From contig NC_092564.1 in NCBI RefSeq assembly GCF_037975245.1, positions 21,741,984 through 21,805,983 on the forward strand: DNA of 64,000 bases, in the 5' to 3' direction. The notes under the pieces were generated by a model. That model saw only the letters and a list, made by a program, of their open reading frames with translations. It made no database searches and had not been told where the DNA came from. The stretch is from Apostichopus japonicus (Eukaryota > Echinodermata > Holothuroidea > Aspidochirotida > Stichopodidae). Of the stretch, positions 35,101-48,372 are shown in pieces (within the stretch, counting starts at the first letter, position 1; each line of letters begins with the position of its first letter). Both the position numbers and the translations under genes were made by a program.

Positions 35101-38100
35101 TGACCACTGGTGACCCCAAATGACCTTTGACCTGCATCGAAAACAAAAGGTAAGCGGTACTCCGGCAAACCAAATATGAAATTGGTCCGATATTACCCAC
35201 CTGAAATATCGTGTTTACGAGATTTTTACAATTTGACCCATGGTGACCCCTGTTGACCCCTGGTGACCCCTGGTGACCCCTGGTGACCCCAAATGACCAT
35301 TGACCTGCATCGAAAACCAAGGGTAAGCGGTACTCCGGCAAACCAAATATGAAGTTGGTCCGATATAACCCACCTGAGATATCGTGTTTCGAGATTTTAC
35401 AATTTGACCCCTGGTGACCCCTGGTGACCCCAAATGACCTTTTGACCTGCATCGAAAACAAAGGGTAAGCGGTACTCCGGCAAACCAAATATGAAGGTGG
35501 TCCGATATTACCCACCTGAGATATCGTGTTTACGAGATTTTTACAATTTGACCCCTGGTGACCCCTGGTGACCCCTGGTGACCCCTGGTGACCCCAAATG
35601 ACCTTTGACCTGCATCGAAAACAAATGGTAAGCGGTACTCCGGCAAACCAAATATGAATTTGGTCCGACATTACCCACCTGAAATATCGTGTTTACGAGA
35701 TTTTTACAATTTGACCCCTGGTGACCCCTGGTGACCCCTGGTGACCCCAAATGACCTTTGACCTGCATCGAAAACAAAGGGTAAGCTGTACTCCGGCAAA
35801 CCAAATATGAATTTGATCCGACATTACCCACCTGAGATATCGTGTTTACGAGATTTTTACAATTTGACCCCTGGTGACCCTTGGTGACCCCAAATGACCT
35901 TTGACCTGCATCGAAAACAAAGGGTAAGCGGTACTCCGGCAAACCAAATATGAATTTGGTCCGACATTACCCACCTGACATATCGAGTTTACGAGATTTT
36001 ACAATTTGACCCCTGGTGACCCCTGGTGACCCCTGGTCACCCCTGGTGACCCCAATTGACCTTTGACCTGCATCGAAAACAAAGGGTAAGCGGTGCTCCG
36101 GCAAACCAAATATGAAGGTGGTCCGACATTACCCACCTGACATATCGTGTTTACGAGATTTTTACAATTTGACCCCTGGTGACCCCTGGTGACCCCAAAT
36201 GACCATTGACCTGCATCGAAAACAAAGGGTAAGCGGTACTCCGGCAAACCAAATATGAAGGTGGTCCGACATTACCCACCTGACATATCGTGTTTACGAG
36301 ATTTTACAATTTGACCCCTGGTGACCCCTGGTGACCCCAAATGACCTTTGACCTGCATCGAAAACAAAGGGTAAGCGGTACTCCGGCAAACCAAATATGA
36401 AGTTGGTCCGACATTACCCACCTGACATATCGTGTTTACGAGATTTTTACAATTTGACCCCTGGTGACCACTGGTGACCCCAAATGACCATTGACCTGCA
36501 TCGAAAACAAAGGGTAAGCGGTACTCCGGCAAACCAAATATGAAGATGGTCCGACATTACCCACCTGAGATATCGTGTTTACGAGATTTTTAAAATTTGA
36601 CCCCTGGTGACCCCTGGTGACCCCTGGTGACCCCTGGTGATCCCTGGTTACCCCAAATGACCTTTGACCTGCATCGAAAACAAAGGGTAAGCGGTACTCC
36701 AGCAAACCAAATATGAAGTTTGTCCGACATTACCCACCTGAGATATCGTGTTTACGAGATTTTACAATTTGACCCCTGGTGACCCCTGGTGACCACTGGT
36801 GACCCCAAATGACCTTTGACCTGCATCGAAAACAAAGGGTAAGCGGTTCTCCGGCAAACCAAATATGAATTTGGTCCGACATTACCCACCTGAGATATCG
36901 TGTTTCGAGATTTTTACAATTTGACCCCTGATGACCCCTGGTGACCCCAAATGACCTTTGACCTGCATCGAAAACAAAGGGTAAGCGGTACTCCGGCAAA
37001 CCAAATATGAAGTTGGTCCGACATAACCCACCTGACATACCGTGTTTACGAGATTTTTACAATTTGACCCCTGGTGACCCCTGGTGACCCCTGGTGACCC
37101 CAAATGACCTTTGACCTGCATCGAAAACCAAAGGTAAGCGGTACTCCGGCAAACCAAATATGAAATTGGTCCGATATTACCCACCTGAGATATCGTGTTT
37201 CGAGATTTTTACAATTTGACCCCTGGTGACCCCTGGTGACCACTGGTGACCCCAAATGACCTTTGACCTGCATTGAAAACAAAAGGTAAGCGGTACTCCG
37301 GCAAACCAAATATGAAATTGGTCCGACATTACCCACCTGAGATATCGTGTTTACGAGATTTTTACAATTTGACCCCTGGTGACCCCTGGTGACCCCAAAT
37401 GACCTTTGACCTGCATCGAAAACCAAGGGTAAGCGGTACTCCGGCAAACCAAATATGAAGTTGGTCTGATATTACCCACCTGAGATATCGTGTTTCGAGA
37501 TTTTTACAATTTGACCCCTGGTGACCCCTGGTGACCCGAAATGACCTGCATGGAAAACAAAGGGTAAGCGGTACTCCGGGAAACCAAATATGAATTTGGT
37601 CCGACATTACACACCTGAAATATCGTGTTTACGAGATTTTTACAATTTGACCCCTGGTGACCCCTGGTGACCCCTGGTGACCCCTGGTGACCCCTGGTGA
37701 CCCCTGGTGACCCCTGGTGACCCCTGGTGACCCCTGGTGACCCCAAATGACCTTTGACCTGCATCGAAAACAAAGGTTAAGCTGTACTCCGGCAAACCAA
37801 ATATGAATTTGGTCCGACATTACCCACCTGAAATATCGTGTTTACGAGATTTTTACAATTTGACCCCTGGTGACCCCTGGTGACCCCTGGTGACCCCAAA
37901 TGACCTTTGACCTGTATCGAAAACAAAGGGTAAGCGGTACTCCGGCTAACCAAATATGAAGTTGGTCCGACATTACCCACCTGAGATATCGTGTTTACGA
38001 GATTTTTAAAATTTGAACCCTGGTGACCCCTGGTGACCCCAAATGACCTGCATCGAAAACAAAGGGAAAGCGGTACTCCGGGAAACCAAATATGAATTTG

Positions 38101-38855
38101 GTCCCACATTACCCACCTGAGATATCGTGTTTACGAGATTTTTACAATTTGACCCCTGGTGACCCCTGGTGACCCCAAATGACCTTTGACCTGCATCGAA
38201 AACAAAGGGTAAGCGGTACTCCGGCAAACCAAATATGAAATTGGTCCGACATTACCCACCTGAAATATCGTGTTTACGAGATTTTTACAATTTGACCCCT
38301 GGTGACCCCTGGTGACCTCTGGTGACCCCAAATGACCTTTGACCTGTATCGAAAACAAAGGGTAAGCTGTACTCCGGCAAACCAAATATAAGGTTGGTCC
38401 GACATTACCCACCTGACATATCGTGTTTACGAGATTTTACAATTTGACCCCTGGTGACACCTGGTGACCCCTGGTGACCCCTGGGTACCCCAATTGACCT
38501 TTGACCTGCATCGAAAACAAAGGGTAGGCTGTACTCCGGCAAACCAAATATGAAGTTGGTCCGACATTACCCACCTGAGATATCGTGTTTACGAGATTTT
38601 TACAATTTGACCCCTGGTGACCCCTGGTGACCCCTAGTGACACCTGGTGACCCCTGGTGACCCCAAATGACCTATGACCTGCATCGAAAACAAAGGGTAA
38701 GCGGTACTCCGGCAAAACAAATATGAAGTTGGTCCGACATTACCCACCTGAGATATCGTGTTTACGAGATTTTTACAATTTGACCCCTGGTGACCGGAAA
38801 TGACCTTTGACCTGCATCGAAAACAAAGGGTAAGCGGTACTCCGGCAAACCAAAT
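32102..38855. repeat. Satellite B large segmental duplication, copy B (about 6.75 kb)
   Basis: Tandem partner of 25,921-32,101. It carries an extra 579-bp segment of four monomers at about 34,162-34,741. This segment is bounded on both sides by the same TATCGTGTTTCGAG monomer start, as expected from unequal exchange between nearby monomers. Small private differences exist, such as AAACAAAGGG versus AAACATAGGG at the position matching 29,005. Confidence 0.9.
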
Positions 38856-39200
38856 ATGAATTTGGTCCGACATTACCCACCTGAGATATCGTGTTTACGA
38901 GATTTTTACAATTTGACCCCTGGTGACCCCTGGTGACCCCTGGTGACCCCAAATGACCTTTGACCTGCATCGAAAACAAAGGGTAAGCGGTACTCCGGCA
39001 AACCAAATATGAAATTGGTCCGACATTACCCACCTGAGATATCGTGTTTACGAGATTTTTAAAATTTGACCCCTGGTGACCCCTGGTGACCCCTGGTGAC
39101 CCCAAATGACATTTGACCTGCATCGAAAACAAAGGGTAAGCTGTACTCCGGCAAACCAAATATGAATTTGGTCCCACATTACCCACCTGAGATATCGTGT

Positions 39201-39885
39201 TTACGAGATTTTTACAATTTGACCCCTGGTGACCCCTGGTGACCCCAAATGACCTTTGACCTGCATCGAAAACAAAGGGTAAGCGGTACTCCGGCAAACC
39301 AAATATGAAATTGGTCCGACATTACCCACCTGAAATATCGTGTTTACGAGATTTTTACAATTTGACCCCTGGTGACCCCTGGTGACCTCTGGTGACCCCA
39401 AATGACCTTTGACCTGTATCGAAAACAAAGGGTAAGCTGTACGAGATTTTACAATTTGACCCCTGGTGACACCTGGTGACCCCTGGTGACCCCTGGGTAC
39501 CCCAATTGACCTTTGACCTGCATCGAAAACAAAGGGTAGGCTGTACTCCGGCAAACCAAATATGAAGTTGGTCCGACATTACCCACCTGAGATATCGTGT
39601 TTACGAGATTTTTACAATTTGACCCCTGGTGACCCCTGGTGACCCCTAGTGACACCTGGTGACCCCTGGTGACCCCAAATGACCTATGACCTGCATCGAA
39701 AACAAAGGGTAAGCGGTACTCCGGCAAAACAAATATGAAGTTGGTCCGACATTACCCACCTGAGATATCGTGTTTACGAGATTTTTACAATTTGACCCCT
39801 GGTGACCGGAAATGACCTTTGACCTGCATCGAAAACAAAGGGTAAGCGGTACTCCGGCAAACCAAATATGAAGTTGGTCCGACAT
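39201..39885. repeat. Satellite B duplicate of about 38,131-38,873 with a 58-bp deletion
   Basis: This stretch repeats the sequence about 1.0-1.1 kb to its left: the CCTGTATCGAAAAC monomer, CTGGTGACACCTGG, CTGGGTACCCCAATTG, CCCTAGTGACACC and TGACCGGAAATGACC. The offset is 1,070 bp before and 1,012 bp after 39,440. There GCTGTACTCCGG... joins ...GTTTACGAG as GCTGTACGAG, losing 58 bp with TAC shared by both sides. Confidence 0.82.
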
Positions 39886-42800
39886 TACCCACCTGAGATA
39901 TCGTGTTTACGAGATTTTTACAATTTGACCCCTGGTGACCCCTGGTGACCCCTGGTGACACCTGGTGACCCCTGGTGACCCCAAATGACCTATGACCTGC
40001 ATCGAAAACAAAGGGTAAGCGGTACTCCGGCAAAACAAATATGAAGTTTGTCCGACATTACCCACCTGACATATCGTGTGTACGAGATTTTTACAATTTG
40101 ACCCCTGGTGACCCCTGGTGACCCCTGGTGACCCCAAATGACCTTTGACCTGCATTGAAAACAAAAGGTAAGCGGTACTCCGGCAAACCAAATATGAAAT
40201 TGGTCCGACATTACCCACCTGAAATATCGTGTTTACGAGATTTTTACAATTTGACCCCTGGTGACCCCTGTTGACCCCTGGTGACCCCTGGTGACCCCTG
40301 GTGACCCCTGGTGACCCCAAATGACCTTTGACCTGCATCGAAAACAAAGGGTAAGCGGTACTCCGGCAAACCAAATATGAAATTGGTCCGACATTACCCA
40401 CCTGAGATATCGTGTTTACGAGATTTTTAAAATTTGACCCCTGGTGACCGCTGGTGACCCCTGGTGACCCCAAATGACCATTGACCTGCATCGAAAACAA
40501 AAGGTAAGCGGTACTCCGGCAAACCAAATATGAATTTGGTCCGACATTACCCACCTGAGATATCGTGTTTACGAGATTTTTACAATTTGACCCCTGGTGA
40601 CCCCTGGTGACCCCTGGTGACCCCAAATGACCTTTGACCTGCATCGAAAACAAAGGGTAAGCGGTACTCCGGCAAACCAAATATGAAATTGGTCCGACAT
40701 TACCCACCTGAGATATCGTGTTTACGAGATTTTTACAATTTGACCCCTGGTGACCCCTGGTGACCCCTGGTGACCCCAAATGACCTTTGACCTGCATCGA
40801 AAACAAAGGGTAAGCGGTACTCCGGCAAACCAAATATGAAGTTGGTCCGATATTACCCACCTGAGATATAGTGTTTCGAGATTTTTACAATTTGACCCCT
40901 GGTGACCCCTGGTGACCCCTGGTGACCCCAAATGACATTTGACCTGCATCGAAAACAAAGGGTAAGCTGTACTCCGGCAAACCAAATATGAATTTGGTCC
41001 CACATTACCCACCTGACATATCGTGTTTACGAGATTTTTACAATTTGACCCCTGGTGACCCCTGGTGACCCCTGGTGACCCCAAATGACCTGCATCGAAA
41101 ACAAAGGGTAAGCGGTATTCCGGCAAACCAAATATGAAATTGGTACGACATTACCCACCTGAAATATCGTGTTTACGAGATTTTTACAATTTGACCCCTG
41201 GTGACCCCTGGTGACCCCTGGTGACCTCTGGTGACCCCAAATGACCTTTGACCTGCATCGAAAACAAAGGGTAAGCTGTACTCCGGCAAACCAAATATGA
41301 AGTTGGTCCGACATTACCCACCTGACATATCGTGTTTACGAGATTTTACAATTTGACCCCTGGTGACCCCTGGTGACCCCTGGTGACCCCTGGTGACCCC
41401 TGGGTACCCCAATTGACCTTTGACCTGCATCGAAAACAAAGGGTAAGCTGTACTCCGGCAAACCAAATATGAATTTGGTCCGACATTACCCACCTGAGAT
41501 ATCGTGTTTACGAGATTTTTACAATTTGACCCCTGGTGACCCCTGGTGACCCCAAATGACCTTTGACCTGCATCGAAAACAAAGGGTAAGCTGTACTCCG
41601 GCAAACCAAATATGAAGTTGGTCCGACATTACCCACCTGACATATCGTGTTTACGAGATTTTACAATTTGACCCCTGGTGACCCCTGGTGACCCCTGGTG
41701 ACCTCTGGTGACCCCTGGTGACCCCTGGTGACCCCAAATGACCTTTGACCTGCATCGAAAACCAAGGGTAAGCGGTACTCCGGCAAACCAAATATGAAGT
41801 TGGTCCGATATTACCCACCTGAGATATCGTGTTTCGAGATTTTTACAATTTGACCCCTGGTGACCCCTGGTGACCCCAAATGACCTGCATCGAAAACAAA
41901 GGGTAAGCGGTACTCCGGGAAACCAAATATGAATTTGGTCCGACATTACCCACCTGAAATATCGTGTTTACGAGATTTTTACAATTTGACCCCTGGTGAC
42001 CCCTGGTGACCCCTGGTGACCCTGGTGACCCCTGGTGACCCTGGTGACCCCTGGTGACCCCTGGTGACCCCAAATGACCTTTGACCTGCGCCGAAAACAA
42101 AGGGTAAGCGGTACTTTGGCAAACCAAATATGAAGGTGGTCCGATATTACCCACCTGAGATATCGTGTTTACGAGATTTTTACAATTTGACCCCTGGTGA
42201 CCCCAAATGACCTTTGACCTGCATCGAAAACCAAGGGTAGGCGGTACTCCGGCAAACCAAATATGAAGTTGGTCCGATATTACCCACCTGAGATATCACG
42301 TTTCGAGATTTTTACAATTTGACCGCTGGTGACCTGCGTCGAAAACAAAGGGTAAGCGGTACTTTGGCAAACCAAATATGAAGGTGGTCCGATATTACCC
42401 ACCTGAGATATCGTGTTTACGAGATTTTTACAATTTGACCCCTGGTGACCCCTGGTGACCCCAAATGACCTTTGACCTGCATCGAAAACAAAGGGTAAGC
42501 ATTTCTCCGGCAAACTAAATATGAAGGTGGTCCGATATAACCCACCTGAGATATCGTGTTTACGAGATTTTTACAATTTGACCCCTGGTGACAACTGGTG
42601 ACCCCAAATGACCTTTGACCTGCATCGAAAACAAAGGGTAAGCGGTATTTCGGCAAACCAAATATGAAATTGGTCCGACATTACCCACCTGAAATATCGT
42701 GTTTACGAGTTGTTAACAATTTGACCCCTGGTGACCCCTGGTGACCTCTGGTGACCCCAAATGACCTTTGACCTGTATCGAAAACAAAGGGTAAGCTGTA

Positions 42801-44026
42801 CTCCGGCAAACCAAATATAAGGTTGGTCCGACATTACCCACCTGACATATCGTGTTTACGAGATTTTACAATTTGACCCCTGGTGACACCTGGTGACCCC
42901 TGGTGACCCCTGGGTACCCCAATTGACCTTTGACCTGCATCGAAAACAAAGGGTAGGCTGTACTCCGGCAAACCAAATATGAAGTTGGTCCGACATTACC
43001 CACCTGAGATATCGTGTTTACGAGATTTTTACAATTTGACCCCTGGTGACCCCTGGTGACCCCTAGTGACACCTGGTGACCCCTGGTGACCCCAAATGAC
43101 CTATGACCTGCATCGAAAACAAAGGGTAAGCGGTACTCCGGCAAAACAAATATGAAGTTGTTCCGACATTACCCACCTGACATATCGTGTTTACGAGATT
43201 TTTACAATTTGACGGCTGGTGACCGGAAATGACCTTTGACCTGCATCGAAAACAAAGGGTAAGCGGTACTCCGGCAAACCAAATATGAAGTTGGTCCGAC
43301 ATTACCCACCTGAGATATCGTGTTTACGAGATTTTTACAATTTGACCCCTGGTGACCCCTGGTGACCCCTGGTGACACCTGGTGACCCCTGGTGACCCCA
43401 AATGACCTATGACCTGCATCGAAAACAAAGGGTAAGCGGTACTCCCGCAAAACAAATATGAAGTTGGTCCGACATTACCCAATTGACATATCGTGTTTAC
43501 GAGATTTTTACAATTTGACCCCTGGTGACCGGAAATGACCTTTGACCTGCATCGAAAACAAAGGGTAAGCGGTACTCCGGGAAACCAAATATGAAGTTGT
43601 TCCGACATTACCCACCTGAGATATCGTGTTTACGAGATTTTTACAATTTGACCCCTGGTGACCCCTGGTGACCCCTGGTGACACCTGGTGACCCCTGGTG
43701 ACCCCAAATGACCTATGACCTGCATCGAAAACAAAGGGTAAGCGGTACTCCGGCAAAACAAATATGAAGTTTGTCCGACATTACCCACCTGACATATCGT
43801 GTGTACGAGATTTTTACAATTTGACCCCTGGTGACCCCTGGTGACCCCTGGTGACCCCTGGTGACCCCAAATGACCTTTGACCTGCATCGAAAACAAAAG
43901 GTAAGCGGTACTCCGGCAAACCAAATATGAAATTGGTCCGACATTACCCACCTGAAATATCGTGTTTACGAGATTTTTACAATTTGACCCCTGGTGACCC
44001 CTGGTGACCCCTGGTGACCCCTGGTG

Positions 44027-45002
44027 ACCCCTGGTGACCCCAAATGACCTTTGACCTGCATCGAAAACCAAGGGTAGGCGGTACTCCGGCAAACCAAATA
44101 TGAAGTTGGTCCGATATTACCCACCTGAGATATCACGTTTCGAGATTTTTACAATTTGACCGCTGGTGACCCCTGGTGACCCCAAATGACCATTGACCTG
44201 CATCGAAAACAAAAGGTAAGCGGTACTCCGGCAAACCAAATATGAATTTGGTCCGACATTACCCACCTGAGATATCGTGTTTACGAGATTTTTACAATTT
44301 GACCCCTGGTGACCCCTGGTGACCCCTGGTGACCCCAAATGACCTTTGACCTGCATCGAAAACAAAGGGTAAGCGGTACTCCGGCAAACCAAATATGAAA
44401 TTGGTCCGACATTACCCACCTGAGATATCGTGTTTACGAGATTTTTAAAATTTGACCCCTGGTGACCGCTGGTGACCCCTGGTGACCCCAAATGACCATT
44501 GACCTGCATCGAAAACAAAAGGTAAGCGGTACTCCGGCAAACCAAATATGAATTTGGTCCGACATTACCCACCTGAGATATCGTGTTTACGAGATTTTTA
44601 CAATTTGACCCCTGGTGACCCCTGGTGACCCCTGGTGACCCCAAATGACCTTTGACCTGCATCGAAAACAAAGGGTAAGCGGTACTCCGGCAAACCAAAT
44701 ATGAAATTGGTCCGACATTACCCACCTGAGATATCGTGTTTACGAGATTTTTAAAATTTGACCCCTGGTGACCCCTGGTGACCCCTGGTGACCCCAAATG
44801 ACCTTTGACCTGCATCGAAAACAAAGGGTAAGCGGTACTCCGGCAAACCAAATATGAAGTTGGTCCGATATTACCCACCTGAGATATAGTGTTTCGAGAT
44901 TTTTACAATTTGACCCCTGTTGACCCCTGGTGACCCCTGGTGACCCCAAATGACATTTGACCTGCATCGAAAACAAAGGGTAAGCTGTACTCCGGCAAAC
45001 CA
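44027..45002. repeat. Dispersed satellite B block matching 22,140-23,115
   Basis: The monomer series is the same (GATATCACGTTTCGAG, TTTGACCGCTGGTGACC, two rounds of TTTAAAATTTGACC, GAGATATAGTGTTTCGAG) at an offset of 21,887 bp from the left copy. The same block also occurs in the second 2,640-bp copy. It diverges after TACTCCGGCAAACCAAATAT, where this copy continues AAAGTTGG. Confidence 0.78.
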
Positions 45003-45810
45003 AATATAAAGTTGGTCCGACATAAACCACCTGAGATATCGTGTTTCGAGATTTTTACAATTTTACCCATGGTGACCCCTGGTGACCCCAAATGACCTTT
45101 GACCTGCATCGAAAACAAAGGGTAAGCGGTACTCCGGCAAACCAAATATGAATTTGGTCCGACATTACCCACCTGAGATATCGTGTTTACGAGCTTTTAC
45201 AATTTGACCCCTGGTGACCCCTGGCGACCCCTGGTGACCCCTGGTGACCTCAAATGACCTTTGCCCTGCATCGGAAACAAAGGGTAAGCGGTACTCCGGC
45301 AAACCAAATATTAAGTTGGTCCGACATTACCCACCTGACATATCGTGTTTACGAGATTTTTACAATTTGACCCCTGGTGACCCCTGGTGACCCCAAATGA
45401 CCTTTGCCCTGCATCGGAAACAAAGGGTAAGCGGTACTCCGGCAAACCAAATATTAAGTTGGTCCGACATTACCCACCTGACATATCGTGTTTACGAGAT
45501 TTTTACAATTTGACCCCTGGTGACCCCTGGTGACCCCAAATGACCTTTGACCTGCATCGAAAACAAAGGGTAAGCGGTACTCCGGCGAACCAAATATGAA
45601 GTTGGTCCGACATTACCCACCTGAGATATCGTGTTTACGAGATTTTTACAATTTGACCCCTGGTGACCCCTGGTGACCCCAAATGACCTGCATCGAAAGC
45701 AAAGGGTAAGCGGTACTCCGGCAAACCAAATATGAATTTGGTCCCACATTACCCACCTGAGATATCGTGTTTACGAGATTTTTACAATTTGACCCCTGGT
45801 GACCCCTGGT
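44644..45810. repeat. Dispersed satellite B block, left copy of the 7,068-bp-spaced pair
   Basis: The block shares CATAAACCACC, TTTTACCCATGGTG, ACGAGCTTTTAC, CCTGGCGACCCC, the TTTGCCCTGCATCGG subfamily and GCAAAGGGTAAG with 51,712-52,878 at a constant 7,068-bp offset. Scattered private changes exist (CGGCGAACC here, CGGTGAACC there). Confidence 0.85.
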
Positions 45811-46951
45811 GACCCCTGGTGACCCCAAATGACCTGCATCGAAAACAAAGGGTAAGCGGTATTCCGGCAAACCAAATATGAAATTGGTACGACATTACCC
45901 ACCTGAAATATCGTGTTTACGAGATTTTTACAATTTGACCCCTGGTGACCCCTGGTGACCCCTGGTGACCTCTGGTGACCCCAAATGACCTTTGACCTGC
46001 ATCGAAAACAAAGGGTAAGCTGTACTCCGGCAAACCAAATATGAAGTTGGTCCGACATTACCCACCTGACATATCGTGTTTACGAGATTTTACAATTTGA
46101 CCCCTGGTGACCCCTGGTGACCCCTGGTGACCCCTGGTGACCCCTGGTGACCCCTGGGTACCCCAATTGACCTTTGACCTGCATCGAAAACAAAGGGTAA
46201 GCTGTACTCCGGCAAACCAAATATGAATTTGGTCCGACATTACCCACCTGAGATATCGTGTTTACGAGATTTTTACAATTTGACCCCTGGTGACCCCTGG
46301 TGACCCCAAATGACCTTTGACCTGCATCGAAAACAAAGGGTAAGCTGTACTCCGGCAAACCAAATATGAAGTTGGTCCGACATTACCCACCTGACATATC
46401 GTGTTTACGAGATTTTACAATTTGACCCCTGGTGACCCCTGGTGACCCCTGGTGACCTCTGGTGACCCCTGGTGACCCCTGGTGACCCCAAATGACCTTT
46501 GACCTGCATCGAAAACCAAGGGTAAGCGGTACTCCGGCAAACCAAATATGAAGTTGGTCCGATATTACCCACCTGAGATATCGTGTTTCGAGATTTTTAC
46601 AATTTGACCCCTGGTGACCCCTGGTGACCCCAAATGACCTGCATCGAAAACAAAGGGTAAGCGGTACTCCGGGAAACCAAATATGAATTTGGTCCGACAT
46701 TACCCACCTGAAATATCGTGTTTACGAGATTTTTACAATTTGACCCCTGGTGACCCCTGGTGACCCCTGGTGACCCTGGTGACCCCTGGTGACCCTGGTG
46801 ACCCCTGGTGACCCCTGGTGACCCCAAATGACCTTTGACCTGCGTCGAAAACAAAGGGTAAGCGGTACTTTGGCAAACCAAATATGAAGGTGGTCCGATA
46901 TTACCCACCTGAGATATCGTGTTTACGAGATTTTTACAATTTGACCCCTGG
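45531..46951. repeat. Satellite B tandem segmental duplication, 1,421-bp unit, copy 1
   Basis: It repeats directly at 46,952. Shared landmarks are CTCCGGCGAACC, CATCGAAAGCAAAGG, GCGGTATTCCGG, CTGGGTACCCCAATTG and the irregular decamer series with GACCCTGGT units. One visible difference is GGTCCCACATTACC here versus GGTCCGATATTACC in copy 2. Confidence 0.88.
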
Positions 46952-48372
46952 TGACCCCAAATGACCTTTGACCTGCATCGAAAACAAAGGGTAAGCGGTA
47001 CTCCGGCGAACCAAATATGAAGTTGGTCCGACATTACCCACCTGAGATATCGTGTTTACGAGATTTTTACAATTTGACCCCTGGTGACCCCTGGTGACCC
47101 CAAATGACCTGCATCGAAAGCAAAGGGTAAGCGGTACTCCGGCAAACCAAATATGAATTTGGTCCGATATTACCCACCTGAGATATCGTGTTTACGAGAT
47201 TTTTACAATTTGACCCCTGGTGACCCCTGGTGACCCCTGGTGACCCCAAATGACCTGCATCGAAAACAAAGGGTAAGCGGTATTCCGGCAAACCAAATAT
47301 GAAATTGGTACGACATTACCCACCTGAAATATCGTGTTTACGAGATTTTTACAATTTGACCCCTGGTGACCCCTGGTGACCCCTGGTGACCTCTGGTGAC
47401 CCCAAATGACCTTTGACCTGCATCGAAAACAAAGGGTAAGCTGTACTCCGGCAAACCAAATATGAAGTTGGTCCGACATTACCCACCTGACATATCGTGT
47501 TTACGAGATTTTACAATTTGACCCCTGGTGACCCCTGGTGACCCCTGGTGACCCCTGGTGACCCCTGGTGACCCCTGGGTACCCCAATTGACCTTTGACC
47601 TGCATCGAAAACAAAGGGTAAGCTGTACTCCGGCAAACCAAATATGAATTTGGTCCGACATTACCCACCTGAGATATCGTGTTTACGAGATTTTTACAAT
47701 TTGACCCCTGGTGACCCCTGGTGACCCCAAATGACCTTTGACCTGCATCGAAAACAAAGGGTAAGCTGTACTCCGGCAAACCAAATATGAAGTTGGTCCG
47801 ACATTACCCACCTGACATATCGTGTTTACGAGATTTTACAATTTGACCCCTGGTGACCCCTGGTGACCCCTGGTGACCTCTGGTGACCCCTGGTGACCCC
47901 TGGTGACCCCAAATGACCTTTGACCTGCATCGAAAACCAAGGGTAAGCGGTACTCCGGCAAACCAAATATGAAGTTGGTCCGATATTACCCACCTGAGAT
48001 ATCGTGTTTCGAGATTTTTACAATTTGACCCCTGGTGACCCCTGGTGACCCCAAATGACCTGCATCGAAAACAAAGGGTAAGCGGTACTCCGGGAAACCA
48101 AATATGAATTTGGTCCGACATTACCCACCTGAAATATCGTGTTTACGAGATTTTTACAATTTGACCCCTGGTGACCCCTGGTGACCCCTGGTGACCCTGG
48201 TGACCCCTGGTGACCCTGGTGACCCCTGGTGACCCCTGGTGACCCCAAATGACCTTTGACCTGCGTCGAAAACAAAGGGTAAGCGGTACTTTGGCAAACC
48301 AAATATGAAGGTGGTCCGATATTACCCACCTGAGATATCGTGTTTACGAGATTTTTACAATTTGACCCCTGG
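46952..48372. repeat. Satellite B tandem segmental duplication, 1,421-bp unit, copy 2
   Basis: Tandem partner of 45,531-46,951. Similarity continues to about 48,419, where GCGGTACTCC is replaced by GCGGTTCTCC. It joins smoothly into the dispersed block that begins at 48,210. Confidence 0.88.

Noticed and set aside
34607-35671. A 354-codon open frame on the minus strand, and more than a hundred smaller ones in satellite B
   Set aside because: The peptide is a register-shifting translation of the tandem repeat, ends depend on decamer number, and neighbouring monomers encode the same residues in other frames. No start context, domain or codon bias is visible.
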